Source: CAVPWP01 sp050789285 | GTDB lineage: Bacteria > Pseudomonadota > Alphaproteobacteria > Rhodobacterales > Rhodobacteraceae | NCBI RefSeq assembly: GCF_050789285.1 | Contig: NZ_JBOUVX010000001.1 | Coordinates: 620,001-684,000 of the forward strand | DNA length: 64,000 bases | Direction of reading: 5' to 3' | Shown here: positions 33,613 to 42,447 of the stretch, one piece after another | Position numbering within the stretch: position 1 is the stretch's first letter | Layout: each line of letters starts with the position of its first letter | Program-made: the position numbers and the translations under genes | The notes under the pieces: model-generated | Databases searched by the model: none | Seen by the model: only the letters and a program-made list of their open reading frames with translations | What the model was told of the DNA's origin: nothing

Positions 33613-34650
33613 ATGGCTGACTTTCTTTCAACCCCGGGCGGCATCGCGCTGACCATCGCGGCGCAAAGCCTTCTGGTCATCGGCTTCGTGATGATTAGCC
33701 TGCTGTTCCTCGTCTATGGCGACCGCAAGATCTGGGCCGCCGTACAGATGCGGCGCGGCCCGAACGTTGTGGGCGCCTTCGGCCTTCTGCAGACCGTGGC
33801 CGACGCGCTGAAATACGTGGTCAAGGAAATCGTCGTGCCGGCGGGCGCGGACCGCACCGTGTTCATGTTGGCGCCGATGACCAGCTTCGTGCTGGCGATG
33901 ATCGCCTGGGCGGTGATCCCGTTCAACGACGGCTGGGTGCTGGCCGACATCAACGTGGCGATCCTTTACGTCTTCGCCATCTCGTCGCTCGAGGTCTATG
34001 GCGTCATCATGGGCGGTTGGGCGTCGAACTCGAAGTATCCGTTCCTCGGATCGCTCCGGTCGGCGGCGCAGATGATTTCCTACGAGGTGTCGATCGGCCT
34101 GATCATCGTGGGCGTGATCCTGTCCACGGGCAGCCTGAACTTCAGCGCGATCGTGGCCGCGCAGGACACCGGCTGGGGCTTCTTCGGCTGGTACTGGCTG
34201 CCGCATTTGCCGATGGTGGTGCTGTTCTTCATTTCGGCGCTGGCCGAGACGAACCGCCCGCCCTTCGATCTGCCGGAAGCGGAATCCGAACTCGTCGCGG
34301 GCTATCAGGTCGAATACTCCTCGACCCCGTTCCTTTTGTTCATGGCCGGCGAATACATCGCGATCTTCCTGATGTGCGCGCTGATGTCGCTTCTGTTCTT
34401 CGGCGGCTGGCTGAGCCCGGTTCCGTTCCTGCCCGACAGCCCGCTGTGGATGATCGCGAAGATGGCGTTCTTCTTCTTCCTCTTCGCCATGGTGAAGGCG
34501 ATCGTGCCGCGCTACCGCTATGACCAGCTGATGCGGATCGGCTGGAAGGTGTTCCTGCCGATGAGCCTGGCCTGGGTCGTGCTGGTGGCGTTCTTCGCGA
34601 AATTCGAGCTTTTCGGCGGGCTCTACGCCCGCTGGGCCGTGGGAGGCTGA
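33613..34650 (+). CDS. nuoH: NADH-quinone oxidoreductase subunit H
   Basis: 345 residues, about eight transmembrane helices. NuoH (ND1) forms part of the quinone tunnel. Signature: YGDRKIWAAVQMRRGPNVVG, MISYEVSIGLIIVGV and the acidic loop ALAETNRPPFDLPEAESELV followed by AGYQVEYSS. GAGGAC precedes ATG 33613. One base separates it from nuoI. Confidence 0.97.
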   Translation: MADFLSTPGGIALTIAAQSLLVIGFVMISLLFLVYGDRKIWAAVQMRRGPNVVGAFGLLQTVADALKYVVKEIVVPAGADRTVFMLAPMTSFVLAMIAWAVIPFNDGWVLADINVAILYVFAISSLEVYGVIMGGWASNSKYPFLGSLRSAAQMISYEVSIGLIIVGVILSTGSLNFSAIVAAQDTGWGFFGWYWLPHLPMVVLFFISALAETNRPPFDLPEAESELVAGYQVEYSSTPFLLFMAGEYIAIFLMCALMSLLFFGGWLSPVPFLPDSPLWMIAKMAFFFFLFAMVKAIVPRYRYDQLMRIGWKVFLPMSLAWVVLVAFFAKFELFGGLYARWAVGG

Positions 34651-34651
34651 G

Positions 34652-35146
34652 ATGACCCAGATCGACTGGCAACGCGCGACGCGCTATTTCCTGCTGACCG
34701 ACTTCCTCAAGGGGTTCGGGCTTGGGATGAAGTATTTCTTCGCGCCCAAGGCCACGCTGAACTATCCGCACGAGAAGGGGCCGCTTTCCCCCCGCTTCCG
34801 GGGCGAGCATGCGCTGCGCCGCTATCCCAATGGCGAGGAACGCTGCATCGCCTGCAAGCTGTGCGAGGCGATCTGCCCGGCGCAGGCCATCACCATCGAC
34901 GCCGAACCGCGCGAGGACGGCAGCCGCCGCACCACGCGCTATGACATCGACATGACCAAGTGCATCTACTGCGGCTTCTGCCAGGAGGCCTGTCCGGTCG
35001 ATGCGATCGTCGAGGGGCCGAACTTCGAGTTCGCGACCGAGACCCGGGAAGAACTGTTCTACGACAAGGAAAAGTTGCTCGACAACGGCGCGCGCTGGGA
35101 AGCCGAGATCGCGCGCAACCTCGAACTGGACGCGCCCTACCGATGA
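34652..35146 (+). CDS. nuoI: NADH-quinone oxidoreductase subunit I
   Basis: 164 residues. NuoI (TYKY) carries [4Fe-4S] N6a and N6b: CIACKLCEAICPAQA and CIYCGFCQEACPVDA. The N-terminal amphipathic helix (FLLTDFLKGFGLGMKYFF) contacts the membrane arm. Its stop overlaps the CMD-like gene's start by 4 bases. Confidence 0.97.
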   Translation: MTQIDWQRATRYFLLTDFLKGFGLGMKYFFAPKATLNYPHEKGPLSPRFRGEHALRRYPNGEERCIACKLCEAICPAQAITIDAEPREDGSRRTTRYDIDMTKCIYCGFCQEACPVDAIVEGPNFEFATETREELFYDKEKLLDNGARWEAEIARNLELDAPYR

Positions 35147-35550
35147 CCAGCCCCACCAACCCCTTCGACGCGATGATGACCATGGGCCGGGAATGGGCGA
35201 AGGCCTTCAACCCGGCGCTTGAATCCTTCACGCCCAAGGGGTTCGAAGCGCTGTGGCCGACGATGCCGAAAGAGATGATGGAAACCTTCTTCGGCAAGAC
35301 CTTCAACCCCGAAGGCCTGGACGCCAAGACCAAGATGCTTCTGACGCTGGGCGGGCTGACCATCCTTGGGGCCCAGGCCGAGGCGCAGCTGCGCATGACC
35401 GTGCGCCACGCCATCGAGGCGGGCGCGACGAAACAGGAAGTGGCCGAGACCATCGCCCTGATGGGCGTCTTCGGCGGGCTGCCGGCCATGACGAAGGCCA
35501 TGGAGCTTGCGCGCGACGTGATGGACGGCAACGCGGAGGATGACGCATGA
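35143..35550 (+). CDS. carboxymuconolactone decarboxylase (CMD/AhpD)-like protein without redox cysteines
   Basis: 135 residues. The middle and C-terminus match the CMD fold: DAKTKMLLTLGGLTILGAQA, AQLRMTVRHAIEAGATKQEV and IALMGVFGGLPAMTKAMELA. It has no cysteine at all, so the AhpD-type CxxC peroxidase-reductase chemistry is excluded; the conserved His of the family is kept. The N-terminus (about 1-50) is amphipathic with several Met and Phe. It overlaps nuoI and nuoJ by 4 bases each. Enzymatic role unknown. Confidence 0.78.
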   Translation: MTSPTNPFDAMMTMGREWAKAFNPALESFTPKGFEALWPTMPKEMMETFFGKTFNPEGLDAKTKMLLTLGGLTILGAQAEAQLRMTVRHAIEAGATKQEVAETIALMGVFGGLPAMTKAMELARDVMDGNAEDDA

Positions 35551-36161
35551 CCGCGGCGGATTACGCCTTCTACCTATTCGCGATCTCGGTGGTTGCGGGG
35601 GGCCTCTTCACCGTGGTCTCGCGCAACCCCGTGCATTCGGTGCTCTGGCTGATCCTGACCTTCCTGTCGGCGGCAGGCCTGTTCGTGCTGCTGGGCGCCG
35701 AATTCGTGGCGATGCTTCTGGTCATCGTCTATGTCGGCGCGGTCGCGGTGCTTTTCCTGTTCGTCGTCATGATGCTGGACGTCGACTTCGCCCAGATGAA
35801 GGCGGAGATGGCGCGCTACCTGCCGCTGGCGCTGCTGATCGGCGTGGTGCTTCTGATGCAGCTCGCGATCGCCTTCGGCGTCTGGGAGTTCTCGGACGAG
35901 GCGCTGGGACAGCGCGCGCAGGTCATCCCGCCGGCCGACCAGGTCGAGAACACCAAGGCGCTGGGGCTGGTGCTGTACGACCACTACTTCCTGCTGTTCC
36001 AGCTGGCCGGGCTGATCCTGCTGGTGGCGATGATCGGTGCGATCGTGCTGACGCTGCGCCACCGCACCAACATCAAGCGGCAGGACGTGCTGGCGCAGAT
36101 GTACCGCGACCCCGCGAAGGCGATGGAACTGAAGGACGTGAAACCGGGGCAGGGGCTTTAG
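35547..36161 (+). CDS. nuoJ: NADH-quinone oxidoreductase subunit J
   Basis: 204 residues, five transmembrane helices (ND6). Seen: NPVHSVLWLILTFLSAAGLF, FVAMLLVIVYVGAVAVLFLF with the pi-bulge YVGAVAVL, and TLRHRTNIKRQDVLAQMYRD in the cytosolic end. Start overlaps the preceding stop (ATGA). An 83-base gap with two small hairpins separates it from nuoK. Confidence 0.96.
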   Translation: MTAADYAFYLFAISVVAGGLFTVVSRNPVHSVLWLILTFLSAAGLFVLLGAEFVAMLLVIVYVGAVAVLFLFVVMMLDVDFAQMKAEMARYLPLALLIGVVLLMQLAIAFGVWEFSDEALGQRAQVIPPADQVENTKALGLVLYDHYFLLFQLAGLILLVAMIGAIVLTLRHRTNIKRQDVLAQMYRDPAKAMELKDVKPGQGL

Positions 36162-36182
36162 CCGCCTCTCCCGGCACGAGAA

Positions 36183-36222
36183 CGGCCCCGAAGGGCCGGA
36201 CGAAGACACCCGCCCCCGGGCG
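36183..36222 (+). other. two GC hairpins between nuoJ and nuoK
   Basis: CGGCCC-CGAA-GGGCCG (36183-36198) is a perfect 6-base stem with a GNRA-like tetraloop; CGCC-CCCG-GGCG (36211-36222) follows. No T-run, so mRNA processing or stability is the likely role. Confidence 0.5.
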
Positions 36223-36244
36223 AGGGACGAGAAAGAGGGACCGG

Positions 36245-36550
36245 ATGGTCGGACTGGAACATTATCTGACGGTGGCGGCGACGCTGTTCGTCATCGGCAT
36301 CTTCGGGATCTTCCTGAACCGGAAGAACGTCATCATCCTTCTGATGTCGATCGAACTGATCCTTCTGTCGGTCAACATCAACCTCGTGGCCTTCTCGGCC
36401 TTCCTCGGCGATCTGGTCGGGCAGGTTTTCACGCTGTTCGTGCTGACCGTCGCGGCGGCCGAGGCGGCGATCGGCCTTGCGATCCTTGTCTGTTTCTTCC
36501 GCAACCGGGGCACGATCGACGTCGAAGATGTCAACGTGATGAAGGGGTAA
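36245..36550 (+). CDS. nuoK: NADH-quinone oxidoreductase subunit K
   Basis: 101 residues, three transmembrane helices (ND4L). The conserved glutamate lies in LMSIELILLSVNINLVAF; AAAEAAIGLAILVCFFRNR is the third helix with its second glutamate. GAGGGA precedes ATG 36245. The frame runs open upstream through nuoJ, but that part is antisense-free shadow. Confidence 0.96.
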   Translation: MVGLEHYLTVAATLFVIGIFGIFLNRKNVIILLMSIELILLSVNINLVAFSAFLGDLVGQVFTLFVLTVAAAEAAIGLAILVCFFRNRGTIDVEDVNVMKG

Positions 36551-36556
36551 GGGGCC

Positions 36557-38713
36557 ATGGAAACGATCATCCTCTTCGCCCCGCTCGTCGGCGCGCTGAT
36601 CTGCGGCTTCGGCTGGCGCCTCATGGGCGAGACGGCCGCGCAGTGGGTTGCGACCGGCCTGCTGTTCCTGGCCTGTATCCTGTCGTGGATCGTGTTCCTG
36701 ACCTTCGACGGCACGACCGAGCAGGTGTCGATCCTGCGCTGGGTGCAGTCCGGCTCGCTGTCGGTCGACTGGGCGATCCGGCTGGACCGGCTGACGGCGA
36801 TCATGCTGATCGTCATCACCACGGTCTCGGCGCTCGTTCATCTCTACAGCTTCGGCTACATGGCGCATGACGACAACTGGCGCGAGGGCGAGGTCTACAA
36901 GCCCCGCTTCTTCGCCTATCTGTCGTTCTTCACTTTCGCCATGCTGATGCTGGTGACGGCCGACAACCTGCTGCAGATGTTCTTCGGCTGGGAAGGCGTG
37001 GGCGTGGCCTCCTACCTGCTGATCGGGTTCTACTATCGCAAGCCTTCGGCCAACGCCGCCGCGATCAAGGCCTTCGTGGTGAACCGGGTGGGCGACTTCG
37101 GCTTCATGCTGGGCATCGTGGCGCTGTTCTTCCTGGTCGACTCGATCGCCTTCGACGACATCTTCGCCGCCGCGCCCGACCTGGCGCAGACGCAGCTGAG
37201 CTTCCTGTGGCGCGACTGGAACGCGGCCGAGCTTGTGGCCTTCCTGCTGTTCGTGGGCGCGATGGGCAAGTCGGCGCAGCTTCTGCTGCACACCTGGCTG
37301 CCCGACGCGATGGAGGGGCCGACGCCCGTTTCGGCGCTGATCCATGCCGCGACCATGGTGACGGCCGGGGTGTTCCTGGTCTGCCGGATGTCGCCGGTGA
37401 TGGAATTCGCGCCCCAGGCGACGGCCTTCATCGTCTTCATCGGTGCGACGACGGCCTTCTTCGCGGCGACCGTCGGCCTTGTTCAGAACGACATCAAGCG
37501 CGTGATCGCCTATTCGACCTGTTCGCAGCTGGGCTACATGTTCGTAGCCGCGGGCGTGGGCGTCTATTCGGTGGCGATGTTCCACCTGTTCACCCACGCC
37601 TTCTTCAAGGCGATGCTGTTTCTCGGCGCGGGCTCGGTCATCCACGGGATGCACCACGAGCAGGACATGCGCAACTACGGCGGCTTGCGCAAGAAGATGC
37701 CTTACACCTTCTGGGCGATGATGATCGGCACGCTCGCCATCACCGGCGTCGGCATCCCGCTGACCTACATCGGCTTCGCGGGCTTCCTGTCGAAGGACGC
37801 GGTGATCGAGGTGGCCTTCGCAGGCCCGGGCTGGACGGCGGGCTATGCGTTCTGGCTGCTGGTGATCTCGGCGCTTTTCACCAGTTTCTACAGCTGGCGG
37901 CTGATCTTCCTGACCTTCTTCGGCGCCCCGCGCGGCGACAAGCACACCCACGAGCACGCCCATGAAAGCCCCAAGGTCATGCTTGCGCCGCTGGGCGTCC
38001 TGGCGCTGGGCGCGATCTTCGCCGGCATGATCTGGGTCAAGCCCTTCTTCGGCCACGCCAACGAGGTCGGCGCCTTCTTCGGCGTGCCCTACGCCGACGC
38101 CGCGACGCTTGACGCCGGCGGGCATGGCGAAGCGGCTGCCACCACCGAAGGCCACGGCGAGGCGGCGGCCCCGGCCGAAGGCCACGGCGATGCGGCCGCG
38201 CCCGCCGAGGGCGGGCACGGCGAGGGGGCGGACCACCACTATGTCTTCACCGGCCAGCCGGGCGAGGGCGCGATCTTCATCGGGCCGGACAACACCGTTC
38301 TCGACGACGCGCACGAAGTGCCGAAATGGGTGAAGGTCTCGCCCTTCATCGCGATGCTGATCGGCTTCGCCACGGCCTTCCAGTTCTACATCCGACGCCC
38401 CGACTGGCCGCGCAAGCTGGCCGAAAGCCAGTGGCCGCTTTACCAGTTTCTGCTCAACAAATGGTATTTCGACGAGATCTACGACTTCCTCTTCGTGCGG
38501 CCCGCACGCTGGGTCGGCGGGTTCCTGTGGACGCGCGGTGACGGCGCGGTGATCGACGGCGGGATCAACGGGCTTGCCATGGGCATCGTGCCCTTCTTCA
38601 CGCGCCTCGCGGGGCGGGCGCAGTCGGGCTACATCTTCACCTACGCCTTCGCGATGGTGATCGGCGTCGCCATCCTGATCACCTGGATGATGATCGGGGG
38701 GGGAGCGGAATAA
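36557..38713 (+). CDS. nuoL: NADH-quinone oxidoreductase subunit L
   Basis: 718 residues. Antiporter-like ND5 subunit at the end of the membrane arm, with the lateral helix HL at the C-terminus. Proton-channel features: FFGWEGVGVASYLLIGFYY, KSAQLLLHTWLPDAMEGPTP, VIAYSTCSQLGYMFVAAGVG. Between about 520 and 560 there is a low-complexity loop of HGEAAA / GHGDAAAPAE units rich in His, Gly and Ala, not present in standard NuoL. Stop and the nuoM start overlap by one base. Confidence 0.96.
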   Translation: METIILFAPLVGALICGFGWRLMGETAAQWVATGLLFLACILSWIVFLTFDGTTEQVSILRWVQSGSLSVDWAIRLDRLTAIMLIVITTVSALVHLYSFGYMAHDDNWREGEVYKPRFFAYLSFFTFAMLMLVTADNLLQMFFGWEGVGVASYLLIGFYYRKPSANAAAIKAFVVNRVGDFGFMLGIVALFFLVDSIAFDDIFAAAPDLAQTQLSFLWRDWNAAELVAFLLFVGAMGKSAQLLLHTWLPDAMEGPTPVSALIHAATMVTAGVFLVCRMSPVMEFAPQATAFIVFIGATTAFFAATVGLVQNDIKRVIAYSTCSQLGYMFVAAGVGVYSVAMFHLFTHAFFKAMLFLGAGSVIHGMHHEQDMRNYGGLRKKMPYTFWAMMIGTLAITGVGIPLTYIGFAGFLSKDAVIEVAFAGPGWTAGYAFWLLVISALFTSFYSWRLIFLTFFGAPRGDKHTHEHAHESPKVMLAPLGVLALGAIFAGMIWVKPFFGHANEVGAFFGVPYADAATLDAGGHGEAAATTEGHGEAAAPAEGHGDAAAPAEGGHGEGADHHYVFTGQPGEGAIFIGPDNTVLDDAHEVPKWVKVSPFIAMLIGFATAFQFYIRRPDWPRKLAESQWPLYQFLLNKWYFDEIYDFLFVRPARWVGGFLWTRGDGAVIDGGINGLAMGIVPFFTRLAGRAQSGYIFTYAFAMVIGVAILITWMMIGGGAE

Positions 38714-40254
38714 TGGACAACCTGCTTTCCATCGTCACCTTCCTGCCGCTGGTGGCGGCGGCGATCCTTGCGTTCTTCCTCAAGGGCGACGATCCGGCCG
38801 CGCAGCGCAACGCCAAGTGGCTGGCGCTGATCGCGACCACGGCCACCTTCCTTGTCTCGCTTGCCATCCTGGTCGAGTTCGATGCCGGCGACCCCGGCTT
38901 CCAGCTGGTCGAGGAACGCGACTGGATCCTGGGCCTGACCTACAAGGTGGGCGTCGACGGCATTTCGGTCCTGTTCGTGATGCTGACCACGTTCCTGATG
39001 CCGCTGGTGATCGCCTCGGCCTGGGACGTGACGCACCGGGTCAAGGAATACATGATCGCCTTCCTGGTCCTCGAGACGCTGATGATCGGGGTCTTCGTGG
39101 CGCTCGACCTTGTGCTTTTCTACCTCTTCTTCGAGGCGGGGCTCATTCCGATGTTCCTGATCATCGGGATCTGGGGCGGGAAGGAACGCATCTACGCGTC
39201 GTTCAAGTTCTTTCTCTACACCTTCCTCGGCTCGGTCCTGATGCTGGTGGCGATGATCGCCATGTACGTGGACGCGGGCACCACCGATATCCCGACGCTT
39301 CTGGCCCACAACTTCGGATCCGAGACGATCGGTGTGCTGGGCGTCCAGATCGTGGGCGGGATGCAGACGCTGATGTGGCTGGCGTTCTTCGCCAGCTTCG
39401 CGGTCAAGATGCCGATGTGGCCGGTCCACACCTGGTTGCCCGACGCCCACGTGCAGGCGCCCACCGCGGGCTCGGTCGTGCTGGCCGCGATCCTGCTGAA
39501 GATGGGCGGCTACGGCTTCCTGCGGTTCAGCCTGCCCATGTTCCCGGTGGCCTCGGACCTGATGGCGCCGCTGGTCCTGTGGCTGAGCGCGATCGCCATC
39601 GTCTATACCTCGCTTGTGGCGCTGGCGCAGAAGGACATGAAGAAGCTCATCGCCTATTCGTCGGTGGCGCACATGGGCTTCGTCACCATGGGTATCTTCG
39701 CGGTGAACCAGCAGGGGATCGACGGCGCGATCTTCCAGATGCTCAGCCATGGCTTCATCTCGGGCGCTCTCTTCCTCTGCGTGGGCGTGATCTATGACCG
39801 GATGCACACCCGCGAGATCGACGCCTATGGCGGTCTCGTGAACCGGATGCCGGCCTATGCGCTGATCTTCATGCTGTTCACCATGGCCAACGTCGGCCTG
39901 CCGGGAACCAGCGGCTTCATCGGCGAGTTTCTGACGCTTGTGGGCGTCTTCCAGGCCAACACCTGGGTCGCGGCCGTCGCGGCCACCGGCGTGATCCTCA
40001 GCGCGGCCTATGCGCTGTGGCTCTATCGCCGCGTGGTCTTCGGGGACCTGATCAAGGAAAGCCTGAAATCCATCACCGACATGACCACCCGCGAAAAGGC
40101 GATCTTCGCGCCGCTTGTGGTCATGACGATCCTTCTTGGCGTCTACCCCAGCCTTGTGACCGACATCATCGGCCCCTCGGTCGAGGCGCTGATCACCGAC
40201 TACGACACCGCGCTGATCGAGGCCGACACGCGGTTCGCCCGGAACGGAGAATAA
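38713..40254 (+). CDS. nuoM: NADH-quinone oxidoreductase subunit M
   Basis: 513 residues. Antiporter-like ND4 subunit. Features: FYLFFEAGLIPMFLIIGIWG (key Glu), KMPMWPVHTWLPDAHVQAPT (channel Lys and TWLPDAH), and KDMKKLIAYSSVAHMGFVTM. One-base overlap with nuoL; nuoN starts 5 bases after its stop. Confidence 0.97.
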   Translation: MDNLLSIVTFLPLVAAAILAFFLKGDDPAAQRNAKWLALIATTATFLVSLAILVEFDAGDPGFQLVEERDWILGLTYKVGVDGISVLFVMLTTFLMPLVIASAWDVTHRVKEYMIAFLVLETLMIGVFVALDLVLFYLFFEAGLIPMFLIIGIWGGKERIYASFKFFLYTFLGSVLMLVAMIAMYVDAGTTDIPTLLAHNFGSETIGVLGVQIVGGMQTLMWLAFFASFAVKMPMWPVHTWLPDAHVQAPTAGSVVLAAILLKMGGYGFLRFSLPMFPVASDLMAPLVLWLSAIAIVYTSLVALAQKDMKKLIAYSSVAHMGFVTMGIFAVNQQGIDGAIFQMLSHGFISGALFLCVGVIYDRMHTREIDAYGGLVNRMPAYALIFMLFTMANVGLPGTSGFIGEFLTLVGVFQANTWVAAVAATGVILSAAYALWLYRRVVFGDLIKESLKSITDMTTREKAIFAPLVVMTILLGVYPSLVTDIIGPSVEALITDYDTALIEADTRFARNGE

Positions 40255-40258
40255 GCCC

Positions 40259-41698
40259 ATGACCGCCGAAGACCTTTCGGTCGCCCTGCCGGAAATCGTC
40301 CTGGCCCTCTACGCCATGGGCGCGCTGCTTTACGGCGTCTATGGCGGCAAGGACAAGGTCGCGCCGCTTCTGGTCTGGGTGACGGCCGCCGTCCTGGGCG
40401 TGGCCGCCGTCTGGATCGGGATCAACGGGCAGGGCGCCGACACCGCCTTCAACGGCAGCTTCGTGTCGGACGGCTTCGCCCGCTTCGCCAAGGTCGTGAT
40501 CCTGGTGTCGGCCGCCGCGATCCTGCTGATGAGCGAGGGCTACATGGCCCGGCGCGACCTTCTGCGCTTCGAATTCCCGATTCTCATCACGCTGGCCTCG
40601 GTCGGCATGATGACGATGGTGTCGGCGGGCGACCTCATCGTGCTCTACATGGGGCTCGAGCTTCAGTCGCTGTCGCTTTACGTCGTGGCCGCGCTGCGCC
40701 GCGACAGCGAGAAATCGACCGAGGCGGGGCTGAAGTACTTCATCCTCGGCGCGCTGGCCTCGGGCTTTCTGCTCTACGGCGCCTCGCTGGTCTATGGCTA
40801 TGCGGGCACCACGCTTTTCGCCGGCATCGTCGAGGTGACGCGCGCCGAGGATCTGTCGCTGGGGCTGCTTCTTGGCCTCGTGTTCCTGATCACGGGCCTG
40901 GCGTTCAAGGTGTCGGCCGTGCCCTTCCACATGTGGACACCCGATGTCTATGAAGGCGCGCCGACCCCGGTCACGGCCTTCTTCGCCACTGCCCCCAAGG
41001 TCGCGGCCATGGCGCTGTTCGCGCGGGTCGTGCACGACGCCTTCGGCGGCGCGGTGGGCGACTGGCAGCAGATCCTGGCGCTTCTCTCCGTCTTGTCGAT
41101 GTTCGTGGGCGCGGTCGCCGCGATCGGGCAGCGCAACATCAAGCGCCTGATGGCCTATTCGTCGATCGCGCACATGGGCTTTGCCCTGATGGGCCTTGCC
41201 GCCGGCACGGCCTTCGGCGTGCAGGCGATGCTGGTGTACATGGCGATCTACGTCACCATGAACGTCGGCACCTTCGCCTTCATCCTGTCGATGGAACGGG
41301 ACGGCAGCCCGGTCACCGACATCGCCAGCCTCAACATGTACTCGAAGACCGACCCGATGCGGGCGCTGGCGGTGATGATCCTGATGTTCAGCCTTGCTGG
41401 CGTGCCGCCGCTGGTGGGCTTTTTCGGAAAGTACTACGTGCTTCTCGCCGCGGTCGAGGCGGGGCTGACCTGGCTTGCGGTCGCGGGTGTGGTGGCAAGC
41501 GTCATCGGCGCCTTCTATTACCTGCGCATCATCTACTTCATGTACTTCGGGCAAGAGGGCGAGGCGCTGGACCGCGCCGCCAATCCGGTGCTCTGGGGTT
41601 TCCTGATGGTCAGCGCGGCCGCGATGGTGCTCGGCGTCGTCAACCTCTTCGGCGTCGAAGGGGCGGCGGCCGCCGCAGCGGCGAGCCTTGTCAACTGA
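40259..41698 (+). CDS. nuoN: NADH-quinone oxidoreductase subunit N
   Basis: 479 residues. Antiporter-like ND2 subunit. Features: LYMGLELQSLSLYVVAALRR (key Glu), KVSAVPFHMWTPDVYEGAPT, NIKRLMAYSSIAHMGFALMG, and SLAGVPPLVGFFGKYYV. Last subunit gene of complex I; the birA start lies inside its final codons. Confidence 0.97.
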   Translation: MTAEDLSVALPEIVLALYAMGALLYGVYGGKDKVAPLLVWVTAAVLGVAAVWIGINGQGADTAFNGSFVSDGFARFAKVVILVSAAAILLMSEGYMARRDLLRFEFPILITLASVGMMTMVSAGDLIVLYMGLELQSLSLYVVAALRRDSEKSTEAGLKYFILGALASGFLLYGASLVYGYAGTTLFAGIVEVTRAEDLSLGLLLGLVFLITGLAFKVSAVPFHMWTPDVYEGAPTPVTAFFATAPKVAAMALFARVVHDAFGGAVGDWQQILALLSVLSMFVGAVAAIGQRNIKRLMAYSSIAHMGFALMGLAAGTAFGVQAMLVYMAIYVTMNVGTFAFILSMERDGSPVTDIASLNMYSKTDPMRALAVMILMFSLAGVPPLVGFFGKYYVLLAAVEAGLTWLAVAGVVASVIGAFYYLRIIYFMYFGQEGEALDRAANPVLWGFLMVSAAAMVLGVVNLFGVEGAAAAAAASLVN

Positions 41699-42434
41699 GG
41701 TCTGGCCCGAGGCCTATGACCGGCTTCTCCTTGGGGAAGTCGACAGCACCATGGCCGAGGCCCGGCGCATCGCCGCGGGCCTGACCCGCCCCACCTGGAT
41801 CTTCGCGCGCCGTCAGACCGCGGCGCGGGGACGGCGCGGCCGGGTCTGGGAGAATCCGCCCGGCAATTTCGCGGCGACGCTGGTAATGCGGCCGGGCGGC
41901 GGCGCGGCCGCGGCGGCGCTGCGGTCGTTCCTGGCCGCCAACGCCGTCTTCGAATCGCTCGCCCGCCATGCCGACCGAAGCGCCCTGTCGCTGAAGTGGC
42001 CGAACGACGTGCTTCTCAACGGCGGCAAGGTCGCGGGCATCCTGCTGGAAAGCACGGGCACCGGGGCCGAGGTCGACTGGCTTGCCATCGGCGTCGGCGT
42101 GAACCTGATCCACAGCCCCCGCAGCCTTCAGGGCGCGGCCTTTCCGCCGGTCAGCCTGCTGGAAGAAACGGGCTCGCGCGTGGACGCGCTCGACTTCCTG
42201 TTCACGCTGGCCGACTGCTATGCCACGCAGGAAGCCATCTTCGACCGGCTGGGCTTTCAGCAGATCCGCGAAAGCTGGCTGGAGAATGCCGCGCGCCTGG
42301 GCGAGGTCATCACCGCGCGCACGGGCCGCGAAGAGATCAGCGGGCGCTTCGAGACGGTGGACGAGGCGGGACAACTGGTCCTGTCGACCTCGCGCGGGGT
42401 GGTCCGCATTCCGGCGGCGGACGTCTATTTCTGA
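41688..42434 (+). CDS. birA: biotin--[acetyl-CoA-carboxylase] ligase
   Basis: 248 residues, monofunctional (no DNA-binding domain). It joins biotin to BCCP of acetyl-CoA carboxylase and probably to MccA of this window. Seen: EVDSTMAEARR, RRQTAARGRRGRVWENPPGN (adenylation loop with GRGRxGR-like form), LKWPNDVLLNGGKVAGILLE and AIGVGVNL. The start is a TTG at 41688, 11 bases inside nuoN; no ATG or GTG is available before the conserved region. Follows nuoN in many alphaproteobacteria. Confidence 0.92.
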   Translation: MSTEVWPEAYDRLLLGEVDSTMAEARRIAAGLTRPTWIFARRQTAARGRRGRVWENPPGNFAATLVMRPGGGAAAAALRSFLAANAVFESLARHADRSALSLKWPNDVLLNGGKVAGILLESTGTGAEVDWLAIGVGVNLIHSPRSLQGAAFPPVSLLEETGSRVDALDFLFTLADCYATQEAIFDRLGFQQIRESWLENAARLGEVITARTGREEISGRFETVDEAGQLVLSTSRGVVRIPAADVYF

Positions 42435-42447
42435 AGGGGAGGACGCG

